The notes beneath the pieces were generated by a model. That model saw only the letters and a list, made by a program, of their open reading frames with translations, was not told the origin of the DNA and did not search any database. A program made the translations under genes and the position numbers. From UBA9619 sp964630665 (GTDB taxonomy: Bacteria; Pseudomonadota; Gammaproteobacteria; Arenicellales; UBA868): a stretch of 33,752 nt of DNA. The DNA lies in assembly GCA_964630665.1 (NCBI GenBank), contig CAZVVN010000032.1:1-33752 (forward strand). The letters are read 5' to 3'. This document shows positions 1 to 8,048 of the stretch, piece by piece. How positions within the stretch are numbered: position 1 is the stretch's first letter; the number at the start of each line of letters is the position of its first letter.

Positions 1-1319
1 TTGACCCACACCATGCCGGCCTCGAGTTGTTCCGTGGCACGAACCGCTTCCCTTAAATCACGGGTATAGATATTGGCGCCCAGTCCGAATCTAGAATCAT
101 TAGCCAACTCAATGCCTTCCTCGAAACTTGTTACTTTGCAAATGGGTGCTACGGGGCCGAAGCTCTCGTTATTAAAAATATCCATCTGTTGGTGACAATC
201 AGAGAGCACCGTAGGTTCGACAAACCAGCCTTGATTGAGTTGAGTCGGGCGTCCACCGCCGAGCATGACATTGGCGCCCTGTCCGATGGCGTTTTCGAGC
301 ACAGCTTCGTAACGTGCGCGCTCTTTTTCGGCCACCATGGGCCCCATATCTACCTTGCCAAGGCCGTTGCCGATGCGAATGCCCTTGGCGTTTTCGATTA
401 ACTTAGCCACGAACTCGTCATGAATATCTTCGTGCACGTAAAAGCGTTCAGCGGAGACACAGATCTGGCCACAGTTCATGAAGGCTGAAAAAGCGGCGGC
501 CCGGGCGGTAATATCCAGATCGGCCGACGGCATGATGACAAAAGGATCATTGCCGGAAGTCTCAATCAGGGAACGCTTCAACATGCGTCCACAAGTCTCG
601 CCAATCGCCTGGCCCGTCGGTACGCTCCCGGTGAAAGCAACCATGTTGGTATTCTTGTGTTCCACGAGATACTTACCCGCGTTGCCTGCACCGGTAACGA
701 TCTGAAATAGGCCTTCGGGCAGGGGCTGGTACGCTTCGGCAAACAGCAGCGAGGTGAACGTTGTGTATTCAGAAGGTTTGCAGATCACTGCATTGCCGGA
801 CGCCAGCGCGGCACCTGACTGCCACGCCAGCAGCGTCAATGGATAATTGAAGGTCTGGATGCTGACAACAACACCAAGCGGCACTTTCAGAGTGTAGTTC
901 AGGTGCCCCCGGATCTCGTTACCCATGACCCGACCGGCATCGCTACGCCCGATCTCGGCGTTGTAACGAATCGCGGAAATCGACCATTCCACCTCATCGG
1001 CGGATTCTTTGTAAGGCTTGCCCATCTCACGGGTCATGGATTCGGCCAGTTTTGAGCGCATATGATGCATGCGGTTGGCGACTTCATGCATTACTTCCGA
1101 ACGCTCGAGGCCGCTCATGGCCCACCACTTTTTTTGCGCGTCGTGGCCGATGGCTATCGCTTCATCGATTTCTGTTTCTGTGGCCTGGGCGATTTCACCC
1201 AGCTTATTTTCTGTCGCTGGGTCAATTACATCCAATGCTTCCGTTGACAGGCTTGACCGTGTTTGACCACCCAGAAAGATAGTGCCAGTTAAGCGTCTAA
1301 AATCATCTAATACAGTCAT
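1..1319 (-). CDS. NAD(P)-dependent aldehyde dehydrogenase, partial (C-terminus beyond left edge)
   Basis: Oxidises an aldehyde to its carboxylic acid with NAD(P); cytoplasmic. The reading frame is open from an ATG at 1319 to base 1, giving 439 residues of a family that is usually about 480-500 long, so roughly the last 40-50 residues are missing. The family features are visible: a Rossmann-type FTGSVPTG loop, the general base E253 in the segment IETSGNDP, and the catalytic cysteine C287 in GQICVSAER. The 34-residue spacing between E253 and C287 matches characterised ALDHs. A clear AGGAG lies about 9 bases before the ATG, which fixes the start. The substrate cannot be told from sequence; semialdehyde and betaine-aldehyde types are all possible. 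The neighbour upstream on the same strand is a serine hydrolase 345 bases away, so the gene probably has its own promoter. Confidence 0.93.
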   Translation of the reverse strand, partial: MTVLDDFRRLTGTIFLGGQTRSSLSTEALDVIDPATENKLGEIAQATETEIDEAIAIGHDAQKKWWAMSGLERSEVMHEVANRMHHMRSKLAESMTREMGKPYKESADEVEWSISAIRYNAEIGRSDAGRVMGNEIRGHLNYTLKVPLGVVVSIQTFNYPLTLLAWQSGAALASGNAVICKPSEYTTFTSLLFAEAYQPLPEGLFQIVTGAGNAGKYLVEHKNTNMVAFTGSVPTGQAIGETCGRMLKRSLIETSGNDPFVIMPSADLDITARAAAFSAFMNCGQICVSAERFYVHEDIHDEFVAKLIENAKGIRIGNGLGKVDMGPMVAEKERARYEAVLENAIGQGANVMLGGGRPTQLNQGWFVEPTVLSDCHQQMDIFNNESFGPVAPICKVTSFEEGIELANDSRFGLGANIYTRDLREAVRATEQLEAGMVWV

Positions 1320-1664
1320 ATTCAGTATCTCCTGAGTGTCTTTATCGGTGCAACATTGAAGCGGTGTTGTCACCGCCGGGGTTGGACCGGGCTTGAATCT
1401 CTCCGGAATAATATAGGAAGAATAAACACACTATCTCTCTGGGACAACCGCCGGCAGTTAACCGGCCGGTGGAGAGAGCGTTGGCTCTGGCTCTCGCTCG
1501 CCTTTCTGGGCCTCGGAGTAGAGGTTCTTGCCCGCGATCACATGACCCGTGCGTTCTTGATGGGTTCTAGATTCGGTCAGTAATCTTTCTATAGGTTATT
1601 GCGGGTAAAGGGGGTGTGTTGTTTTGTCGTTCATGACCTTCGCATTAGAGCTCGATCGACTTCT
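1320..1664. other. Intergenic region upstream of the aldehyde dehydrogenase gene
   Basis: This 345-base gap separates two minus-strand genes and should hold the promoter of the aldehyde dehydrogenase gene and the 3' end of the hydrolase transcript. I could not identify a convincing promoter or terminator. A plus-strand open frame at 1356-1583 (75 codons, with one hydrophobic patch) has no recognisable homology and is not called. A short imperfect direct repeat (TAGAGCTCGAT / TAGAGTTCGAT) lies at the hydrolase stop codon, around 1646-1675. Confidence 0.5.
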
Positions 1665-2792
1665 CTAGAGTTCGATGATGTCCTCAGCCATTCGGACGAT
1701 AGCCCGGCTGTGAGCATCATCGGATGCGCTTTCGTTTTCCAGCACGCTGAAGAACACTACGACCGTTGATGTTTCCGGGTCAATCATCAGGAATTGCCCA
1801 CCCCAGCCACCGTGGCCTATCCAGCGGCCGTTGGTCTTAAGCTGGTTGCCGTAATATATGTGGCTATCCGGTTCCGGATAGGCAGGTCCTTTGCACCGCC
1901 GCGCAGCATTCATGAATTCGTGGTTTCCGACCTGCGACCCGTTGGCGCCGGTGCCCTGGCGAGTGAAAATAAGGCCATAACGGGCAAGATCACGTGCACT
2001 CAGACACGCACCGCCATTGCTGTTCGGAACTCCCGTATGATCCGTAGACATATAAAACGTGTCTTCGATACCCGCTGCTTCAACAATGTGAACTAGATGG
2101 TGTCGCAGACTCAGACCACTGACACGCTCAGTTATCCAGCCCAGAACATCGGTATTGGCAGATTTGTAATTTACCTCTCCAGAGCGATTCAGCAGGTCAT
2201 TGCTTTCTATAGTACACAGGAATTCCCGGTTGGTAGTCTGCCTGTTATCGCCTGCAGGCAGTCGCCAGCCCATAGATGCATTGTGAAACAGGGCCATTGT
2301 GTCGGGATCTGAATAATCTTCCGAGTAGTCGTTGACCACATTCATATCCAGTACGTCTTGTATAGTGGCACTGGCATAGCCTGAACCGATCTCCGGGAGG
2401 TAATCACAAACCGTAGCACTCAGGTCAATCAGATTACTTTCCACACAACGTCCGATAATCAGGTGGGTCATGGTCTTAGTAATCGACATGATCGTATGCG
2501 CTTGGTCGGCGGAAAAATCAGGCGCATATTGTTCATACACGAGTTGCTCGCCCCGAAGTACAACCATTGCCGAGAAGATGCTCGAGTTACACAAGTTTTG
2601 CACGGAATCCAGTTGGGCGATACGTACATCATTGCAGCTGGTCAGTTGGAGTACTTTGGAGGCGCGAAGACTGAAGCTGTAGCGAACAATCCGGTGCAGA
2701 TTATGAAAGCTCCTGCGTCGTTGTCCTGGTCTGTTCCAGTGTTCAAGATGTCCGCTTTCGGCAACAAGATCAGGATTAGAATGAATCGGCAT
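1665..2792 (-). CDS. Serine hydrolase, beta-lactamase class C / 6-aminohexanoate-dimer hydrolase-like family
   Basis: A 375-residue member of the penicillin-binding-protein-fold serine hydrolases (PF00144 type), which includes class C beta-lactamases, DD-peptidases, family VIII esterases and nylon-oligomer hydrolases. The nucleophile motif SxxK is S103-I-T-K106. The second motif is Y209-K-S in place of YxN, as seen in nylon hydrolase or esterase relatives. The third motif is HGG, in the segment GHGGWGG near residue 330. No signal peptide is visible, which argues against a periplasmic cell-wall enzyme and for a cytoplasmic esterase or amidase. The ATG at 2792 is preceded by AGGTGA about 11 bases away. 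It is divergent from the aminotransferase-ddl pair. Its physiological substrate is unknown; a link to D-alanine metabolism next door is only a possibility. Confidence 0.85.
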   Translation of the reverse strand: MPIHSNPDLVAESGHLEHWNRPGQRRRSFHNLHRIVRYSFSLRASKVLQLTSCNDVRIAQLDSVQNLCNSSIFSAMVVLRGEQLVYEQYAPDFSADQAHTIMSITKTMTHLIIGRCVESNLIDLSATVCDYLPEIGSGYASATIQDVLDMNVVNDYSEDYSDPDTMALFHNASMGWRLPAGDNRQTTNREFLCTIESNDLLNRSGEVNYKSANTDVLGWITERVSGLSLRHHLVHIVEAAGIEDTFYMSTDHTGVPNSNGGACLSARDLARYGLIFTRQGTGANGSQVGNHEFMNAARRCKGPAYPEPDSHIYYGNQLKTNGRWIGHGGWGGQFLMIDPETSTVVVFFSVLENESASDDAHSRAIVRMAEDIIEL

Positions 2793-2935
2793 TGGCAGTC
2801 TGTCACCTAATGTGGGGTTCGATCCGAGTCCTCAGGGCGGGTTGGGTAGTGCCCCAGAGGGTGCAATTTTGTGAGCATCGACTGTTTTGCGCAAATTTCG
2901 GGTTTATGGTCTGGAGCTGCTGACTGGATGATATG

Positions 2936-2947
2936 ATCTGATCAGAT
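2936..2947. promoter_or_regulatory. Perfect 12-bp palindrome in a divergent intergenic region
   Basis: ATCTGATCAGAT is a perfect palindrome in the 295-base gap between the minus-strand serine hydrolase and the plus-strand aminotransferase. Its position suits an operator for a dimeric regulator controlling one or both genes, but no regulator gene is adjacent and the site is short enough to arise by chance. I see no convincing gene in this gap: a minus-strand frame at 2803-3054 has unlikely composition and no recognisable domain. Confidence 0.25.
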
Positions 2948-3087
2948 ATTCTGTGCTTCGATGTCTGGGCAGGCGGGTAACAGCGGCTGATGCTATTCTG
3001 CCAGACCGCTGGTTGCCGGCATTTGCTCAGACCAGTTGGGAAGTTATGTGACACGATCGATCAACCCACTAACTGAGGAACGCCCTG

Positions 3088-4002
3088 ATGAGTGAACTAA
3101 GGCCGATGGTTAACGTTGATGGGCAGATCACAGCCATGCACGATGCGATGATCCCGGTCATGGATCGGGGATTCTTGTATGGCGACTCGATCTACGAGGT
3201 TTTCCGTACTCACAAGGGTGTTCCGTTGTTTATGGCGGACCATTTCGAGAGGCTGGAGAATTCGGCAGCTCTGATCAGTATGGAGATCAGCCAGAGCCGC
3301 GATGAACTGATTAAGGAGATCCGGCGAACCTGTCAGGCCTCAGGCGCTCGACGCGAAGATGACATCTATGTGCGTTATCAGATCACACGGGGGGTCGGGC
3401 CCGTCGACCTTCATCCGAGCCCAGATCTGAAGACCCGTTACGTGATCATCGTCAGCAGGTTACCCGCACGAAAGCCGGAATATTACTCGTACGGAATGGA
3501 TATGGCGGTGCCTTCGGTACGACGCAATCCTGCCAACGCCCTGGACCCCAACATTAAGGGGGGAAATTACATGAACAATATCCTGGCAATCACCGAGGCC
3601 CGAAAACTCGGAGCGGACGACTGCATCATATTGAATCGGGAAGGCTTCGTGACCGAGGCTGCCAACAGCAATGCCTGGTTCGTGATCGGCGGGCGGCTGG
3701 TGACGCCAGCCTCTGGAAACCTAAAGGGCCTGACCAAGAAACACATCCATATGGCACTGACCCAGTACGGTATCACTAGTGAAGAGGTCGAGGTTCACGT
3801 TAATGAGCTACCGAATGCCAGCGAATGCTTCGTCACCAGCGCGACACGTGATGTGATGCCTTGTGCATCGCTGAGGCTTGAAGATGGACTTGTGCTGAAA
3901 TTCCCGGAGGGGGGTGGAGAGGTAACCCGTCGGGTTCAGGACGTTTTTTCGGACTATCTCGATGCTTATGTGGCTCTCCACGCTGAAGACGTGATGGTTT
4001 AG
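3088..4002 (+). CDS. Class IV PLP-dependent aminotransferase (branched-chain / D-amino acid aminotransferase family)
   Basis: Fold-type IV PLP enzyme of 304 residues, the usual length for branched-chain aminotransferases (IlvE), D-amino acid transaminases and aminodeoxychorismate lyases. Visible features are the N-terminal MDRGFLYGDSIYEVFR segment (about 25-40), RYQITRG (about 96-101), the PLP-binding lysine K157 in NIKGGNYMNN, and VTEAANSN around E190. The lysine context looks more like the branched-chain/lyase subgroup than Bacillus D-alanine transaminase, so substrate and stereochemistry are open. GAGGA lies 8 bases before the ATG. It sits 53 bases upstream of a D-alanine-D-alanine ligase on the same strand, which makes production of a D-amino acid for that ligase an attractive but unproven role. 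Confidence 0.88.
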   Translation: MSELRPMVNVDGQITAMHDAMIPVMDRGFLYGDSIYEVFRTHKGVPLFMADHFERLENSAALISMEISQSRDELIKEIRRTCQASGARREDDIYVRYQITRGVGPVDLHPSPDLKTRYVIIVSRLPARKPEYYSYGMDMAVPSVRRNPANALDPNIKGGNYMNNILAITEARKLGADDCIILNREGFVTEAANSNAWFVIGGRLVTPASGNLKGLTKKHIHMALTQYGITSEEVEVHVNELPNASECFVTSATRDVMPCASLRLEDGLVLKFPEGGGEVTRRVQDVFSDYLDAYVALHAEDVMV

Positions 4003-4055
4003 GCAGGGTTTCGGTCATTCGACTGAGGGGCAGTGAGCGGGCATCTCAAAGGTTC

Positions 4056-5147
4056 ATGAACAGAACAAGAGTTCTTATTCTTTTCGGCGGACGTTCAGCA
4101 GAGCATGAAGTGTCTGTCGTGTCGGCGCGCTCGGTCTGCGCAGCGATCGATAGAGAGCGTTATGAAGTCGTCCTGGCAGGAATCACCCGTGAGGGCCGCT
4201 GGTTGCTGGATGACGGTGATGAACGGCTGCTCAGTAACTCTACAGTCAGTGGTGCTGACGGGCCGGAGATACGGTTGGCCGGGCAGGGGAACCAGCTGGC
4301 CGTCGAGGACGGTACGTTGATGCCTGGCACAGCTTTCGACGTAGTGTTCCCACTGTTGCACGGCCCTTATGGCGAGGATGGGACCATTCAGGGTCTGCTG
4401 GAACTGGCCGATGTAGCCTACGTTGGGGCAGGCGTGGCAGCGTCGGCGGCAGGGATGGACAAAGCGCTTGCCAGAGCCGTATTTCAGGCGGCCGGTTTGA
4501 GCCAGACCGGCTACCGGGTCGTGCGACGCTCAGAATGGCGAGCAACGCCCACGGCCGTGCTGAATGCTTTAGAGCAGGCGTTTGATTACCCATTGTTCGT
4601 AAAACCAGTTAACCTCGGCTCTAGCGTCGGTATCACGAAGGCCCACGTCGCCGGCCAACTTCGCACAGGCTTGGACCTGGCCGCGGAATTTGACAGCAAA
4701 TTAATGGTTGAGGCTTCTGTTGAAGGTGCAAGGGAACTTGAATGTGCGGTGCTCGGGAACGAAGACCCGACGGCATCCGGCGTAGGCGAGATCATACCGG
4801 GCGCTGAATTCTACGATTACAACACCAAGTATATTGACGATCGCTCGGAACTGAGGATCCCCGCGGAATTGGACGAGACTGTAACTGAGCAGATTCGCGA
4901 GATGGCGGTCAGGGCCTTCCGGGCGATCGACTGCCGTGGGCTCGCCCGGGTGGACTTTCTCCTCCGGCCGGACGGCGAGGTGCTGCTCAACGAGATCAAC
5001 ACCATGCCTGGCTTTACCCCGATCAGCATGTACCCCAAGCTGTGGCAGGTGGCAGGCTTATCCTACGCCGATCTGATTGATCGACTGATCAAGCTTGCGA
5101 TCGAGCAGCGCAGCGACAGGCGCGACCTTAAGACCACGCCAGATTGA
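4056..5147 (+). CDS. ddl: D-alanine--D-alanine ligase, DdlA type
   Basis: ATP-grasp ligase that joins two D-alanines for the peptidoglycan pentapeptide stem; cytoplasmic. At 363 residues it matches the longer DdlA class rather than the roughly 305-residue DdlB class. The N-terminal FGGRSAEHEVSVVSA signature, the ATP-grasp segment KPVNLGSSVG and the C-terminal metal-binding segment LLNEINTMPGFT are all intact, as is the FYDYNTKYID loop typical of Ddl. The ATG at 4056 has only a short-spaced AAGG and no alternative in-frame start nearby. It stands outside any mur/fts cluster, next to a class IV aminotransferase, so it is either the only ligase moved away from the division cluster or a second copy with a special role. 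Confidence 0.95.
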   Translation: MNRTRVLILFGGRSAEHEVSVVSARSVCAAIDRERYEVVLAGITREGRWLLDDGDERLLSNSTVSGADGPEIRLAGQGNQLAVEDGTLMPGTAFDVVFPLLHGPYGEDGTIQGLLELADVAYVGAGVAASAAGMDKALARAVFQAAGLSQTGYRVVRRSEWRATPTAVLNALEQAFDYPLFVKPVNLGSSVGITKAHVAGQLRTGLDLAAEFDSKLMVEASVEGARELECAVLGNEDPTASGVGEIIPGAEFYDYNTKYIDDRSELRIPAELDETVTEQIREMAVRAFRAIDCRGLARVDFLLRPDGEVLLNEINTMPGFTPISMYPKLWQVAGLSYADLIDRLIKLAIEQRSDRRDLKTTPD

Positions 5148-5219
5148 GTCGGTTAACGACGGGTAAGGGGCAGCTAATTGCACAACAGCTGGCATTTTCC
5201 CCTGCGCTGGTCCCTGGAT

Positions 5220-5993
5220 TTAGATTCGATCGCTGACCCAGGCGTAGGGGTCGACGATGTTGCCCCGACCACCAAGATAGTCGTCAATGATCTCGATCAT
5301 GCGGTCCCGGCCGAAAGATGCATCGTGTCCGCCATGGATAGTCCCGACTCGAAGTTCCCTGAGTCGTACCAGGCTCTCCCGATAGATTTCGGGATCCGAA
5401 TGGTAAAGAGTGTCGTACAGATCACCGTTGTAGATGATGTCTCCGCTGAACAGGGTCTTGGTTTTCTCCTCGAACAAGGCGATCGAGTCGGGTGAGTGGC
5501 CGGGCAGGTGCAGGACGCGAAACACTCGATCACCGAGGTCCACGAGATCTCCTTCATCTAGGTAACCGGTCAATGGTGCCGGGGTAATGCTGAATGATTC
5601 GACCGTGAAGCTTTCATCGGGCAGGGCCATGAAGGTCTCTGCCCGGATAAAGGCATTGATCGGCATCTCGGACGGGAGTGGGTCGTGGTAGACCGACCGG
5701 CAAGCCCGATGACCCAGTCGTTCGGAGAATTCGTGGCCTGCACCGATATGGTCAAAATGACAGTGTGACATCACTGCGATCAGGGGTTTTTCGCTCAGGC
5801 GCATGATTTCCGGTTTAAGAGGGCGAAGGCCGAGTCCTGAGTCGATGAGCAGATCGCGGTTCCTGCCTTGGATATGCCAGATGTTGCAGCGTAGCCAGTC
5901 GGCCACATAGCGTTCCCGGATCAGCGAAATACCGTCACCTAGGCGGATGATTTCATACCAGTCTCGACCAGCAACCGGAACAGAGGAATTCAT
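5220..5993 (-). CDS. Metallo-beta-lactamase-fold hydrolase
   Basis: A 257-residue MBL-fold protein with a complete binuclear metal site: H77-x-H79-x-D81-H82, then H166 in LPGHSPDS, D185 in FSGDII and H223 in HGGHDASF. The LPGHSPDS and SGDIIYNGDLYD pattern resembles glyoxalase-II-like and other thioester or lactone hydrolases, but nothing identifies the substrate. No signal peptide is seen, so it is probably cytoplasmic. The start at 5993 has only a weak GGGTAG upstream. It faces ddl with a 72-base gap and is divergent from a glyoxalase-I-like gene across 172 bases, so a shared role in removing reactive aldehydes or thioesters is possible. Confidence 0.88.
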   Translation of the reverse strand: MNSSVPVAGRDWYEIIRLGDGISLIRERYVADWLRCNIWHIQGRNRDLLIDSGLGLRPLKPEIMRLSEKPLIAVMSHCHFDHIGAGHEFSERLGHRACRSVYHDPLPSEMPINAFIRAETFMALPDESFTVESFSITPAPLTGYLDEGDLVDLGDRVFRVLHLPGHSPDSIALFEEKTKTLFSGDIIYNGDLYDTLYHSDPEIYRESLVRLRELRVGTIHGGHDASFGRDRMIEIIDDYLGGRGNIVDPYAWVSDRI

Positions 5994-6080
5994 CGGCTAC
6001 CCATAACGTAGAATTGACGGATGGCAACCGTAACAGAAACGAGCCAGTCGTATGGCATTATGCTTGAGCCGTCTGCCCAT

Positions 6081-6131
6081 CAAGCGGAACCGGTCTCGAC
6101 GATCGATTGTTTCACCCGCTTGTCGAAGCGG
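6081..6131 (+). promoter_or_regulatory. Overlapping alternative stem-loops upstream of the glyoxalase gene
   Basis: CAAGCGG at 6081-6087 can pair with CCGCTTG at 6116-6122 (7 bp). Alternatively CCGCTT at 6116-6121 can pair with AAGCGG at 6126-6131 around a GTCG tetraloop. The two structures are mutually exclusive and end about 22 bases before a strong GGAGGAG. This could be a leader switch, or a set of repeated binding half-sites for a regulator, or chance. The transcription start is not known. Confidence 0.25.
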
Positions 6132-6165
6132 TTAAGATAAACTGAACCACTGCGGAGGAGGTTTA

Positions 6166-6585
6166 ATGAAGTACCTGCATACAATGGTGAGGATCAGGGA
6201 TCTTGATGCATCTTTGGATTTCTACTGCAACAAGCTGGGCCTGGTCGAGGTGCGGCGTCGGGACGACGAGAAAGGGCGTTATACGAATATTTTCCTGAGT
6301 GCGCCCGGTGATGAAGACGCAATGGTCGAGATGACTTATAACTGGGACCCAGAGGACTATCAGGGAGGGCGTAACTTTGGCCACCTGGCTTACTCGGTTG
6401 AAAATATTTACGAGTCGTGCCAGCGCCTGATGGAAGGGGGTGTCACCATCAATCGACCGCCCAGGGACGGCCGAATGGCATTCGTCCGATCGCCTGACAA
6501 TATCTCAATTGAACTGCTCCAGGATGGTGAGGCACTGCAGCCTGCTGAACCTTGGTTCTCGATGCCTAACACTGGTGAGTGGTGA
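6166..6585 (+). CDS. gloA: Glyoxalase I-like (lactoylglutathione lyase) VOC protein
   Basis: Converts the methylglyoxal-glutathione hemithioacetal to S-lactoylglutathione; cytoplasmic. The 139-residue protein has two beta-alpha-beta-beta-beta VOC modules and all four metal ligands at positions expected for GloA: H5, E55, H73 and E116. The segments LDFYCNKLGL, GHLAYSV and NISIELLQ are typical of the family. A strong GGAGGAG lies 5 bases before the ATG and suggests good expression. A phosphatase gene follows with a 15-base gap, probably in the same transcript. A closely related VOC enzyme acting on another substrate cannot be excluded, which is why the symbol is tentative. Confidence 0.85.
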   Translation: MKYLHTMVRIRDLDASLDFYCNKLGLVEVRRRDDEKGRYTNIFLSAPGDEDAMVEMTYNWDPEDYQGGRNFGHLAYSVENIYESCQRLMEGGVTINRPPRDGRMAFVRSPDNISIELLQDGEALQPAEPWFSMPNTGEW

Positions 6586-6600
6586 GACTCAGGTTCGGCG

Positions 6601-7149
6601 TTGCAGGTTCCCGGTCAAACGCTGCGAATAGATACCATTGATGTTTTGGGAGCCGGTTTGATCGGGATGTGCTGCTGTCCCGGTCGGCTGGAGCCTGCTC
6701 CTCACGGGGGGTATCAGCCTCGTAATCTGGAGGATGACCTGACAGTGCTGACAGACTGGTCGCCTGGCACTGTGATATCGCTGATCGAGGGGCGTGAGTT
6801 CGATCTGCTCGGTGTGTCAGGACTGACAAAAAGATTCCAGTCACTGCCCTTGGAGTGGCACCACTGCCCGATCACCGATCTGGGTGCGCCGGGCGGGGCT
6901 TTTGAAAGCTTGTTTGCTCAACTGGAGATTCGACTTCTGGCCGATTTGAGAAAAGGCGGGCGGGTATTGTTGCACTGCGCTGCGGGTCTTGGGAGAGCCG
7001 GGACCATCGCCGCGCGGCTGTTGATCCATGCGGGCGAGGCACCTGCACAAGCGATCGCCCGGGTTCGGGCTGCTCGTTATGGCGCCATTGAGAGTGCCCA
7101 GCAGGAGAGATATCTGGCGTCTCTGTCTCCGGGTGGCAGTGCATCATGA
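6601..7149 (+). CDS. Dual-specificity / tyrosine phosphatase-like protein (CDKN3-like)
   Basis: A 182-residue cysteine phosphatase. The P-loop HCAAGLGRAG gives nucleophile C126 and phosphate-binding R132, and D93 in ITDLGAPGG is a plausible general acid. The segment VISLIEGREFDLLGV and the following EWHHCPITD are typical of bacterial proteins annotated as CDKN3-like protein phosphatases. I chose the TTG at 6601 because it keeps the conserved N-terminal DVLGAGLIGMCCCPGR strand and follows the glyoxalase stop by 15 bases; the first ATG in frame (6667) would remove it. The stop codon overlaps that of the convergent HAD gene. The in vivo substrate, whether phosphoprotein, nucleotide or sugar phosphate, is unknown. 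Confidence 0.8.
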   Translation: MQVPGQTLRIDTIDVLGAGLIGMCCCPGRLEPAPHGGYQPRNLEDDLTVLTDWSPGTVISLIEGREFDLLGVSGLTKRFQSLPLEWHHCPITDLGAPGGAFESLFAQLEIRLLADLRKGGRVLLHCAAGLGRAGTIAARLLIHAGEAPAQAIARVRAARYGAIESAQQERYLASLSPGGSAS

Positions 7150-7932
7150 TGGTGGATCGCTGCTGGGTGATGGTCTGTCTTGAGGGAGAAGATCTTCGAT
7201 CGATTGTAGCAGGGCAGCGGTCATTTGGCTGAGCGCCTCGCGACTGTCGGCGCCACCCGGCAGACCCACCGCCAGTGCTGCTCCCGCCTGGTTCGCCATT
7301 TCCATGTCGCTCACCGTGTCGCCAACCATCACCATTCGGCCAACCGGAATGTCCAGTTGCTCACCGAGGTACTCGAGCGCCAGAGGGTCTGGTTTGGTGG
7401 GCCCAGTGGTATCGTCTCCACAGAGCGTCAGATCGACAAGTTCGGCTACTCCGATAGCCTCCAGTGCAACTTCGGTTGGGCCACGGTTGTCACTGGTGGC
7501 AACCGCAAGACGAAACCCCGCTGCTCTCAGACGCATCAGTACCGATCGGACATCGCCTCGTGCTTTGATTTCTGCGGGCTTGGGCAGCGCACACATGACC
7601 GGGCTGAAGTGCTGATTGACCAGTGCCCGGGCTTTATCCCAGGCTAGCCCTGACTGGAACAGGACCGTAGCCACGACAATTTCCAGATCCCTGACCGGTG
7701 CCGTTGCCAGGGGGCCTTGGCTGCAGGTGCGCCCGCTCTGATGGTCATATCCTGAAGCCAGATAGAGGTTTTCGAGCGAGACGGTATCGGGACCGAGAGC
7801 AGTGCGGAGTGCCTCTGCGGATTTGACCATGCGTGGCCCCCAGAGCGCGTGAAAATCGATCAGTGTGCCGTCTTTATCGAACACGATCAGGTCGGCATCG
7901 GCCAGTACCGCTCCGGCTTTGAGTTGTGGCAT
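7144..7932 (-). CDS. HAD-superfamily phosphatase (phosphoglycolate phosphatase-like)
   Basis: Haloacid-dehalogenase-type phosphohydrolase of 262 residues with all four HAD motifs: nucleophile D19 and D21 in FDKDGTL, the threonine/serine motif VATSDN, lysine in GPTKPDP, and the acidic pair in MVGDTVSDMEMA. A helical cap of about 100 residues follows motif I, as in phosphoglycolate phosphatase and related enzymes, but substrate specificity cannot be read from the sequence. The frame extends back to 8025, but the ATG at 7932 gives a normal N-terminus just before motif I and leaves room for the divergent GMC gene's ribosome binding site. No good Shine-Dalgarno is visible at either start. Confidence 0.86.
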   Translation of the reverse strand: MPQLKAGAVLADADLIVFDKDGTLIDFHALWGPRMVKSAEALRTALGPDTVSLENLYLASGYDHQSGRTCSQGPLATAPVRDLEIVVATVLFQSGLAWDKARALVNQHFSPVMCALPKPAEIKARGDVRSVLMRLRAAGFRLAVATSDNRGPTEVALEAIGVAELVDLTLCGDDTTGPTKPDPLALEYLGEQLDIPVGRMVMVGDTVSDMEMANQAGAALAVGLPGGADSREALSQMTAALLQSIEDLLPQDRPSPSSDPPS

Positions 7933-8048
7933 TTTTGTAAATTCGCTGTGATGGTTTAGGATGGGTTGGATGGAAGAGTGCCGCGCAGTGCCGCCTTTAG
8001 GTGCTGGGCACCAGTGTAAAACCAATTGCAGGGGGAGAGTACAGTTCT

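Noticed and set aside
1356..1583. 75-codon plus-strand frame in the gap before the aldehyde dehydrogenase
   Set aside because: Contains one hydrophobic patch but lacks a ribosome binding site and any recognisable family; Trp/Arg-rich composition is typical of non-coding frames.
2803..3054. 83-codon minus-strand frame upstream of the serine hydrolase
   Set aside because: Low-quality composition, no domain, and it overlaps the region expected to hold the hydrolase promoter.
5148..5219. Bidirectional terminator between ddl and the MBL-fold gene
   Set aside because: Only a 5-bp CAGCT/AGCTG stem with an 11-base loop is visible, without a flanking T-run on either strand.
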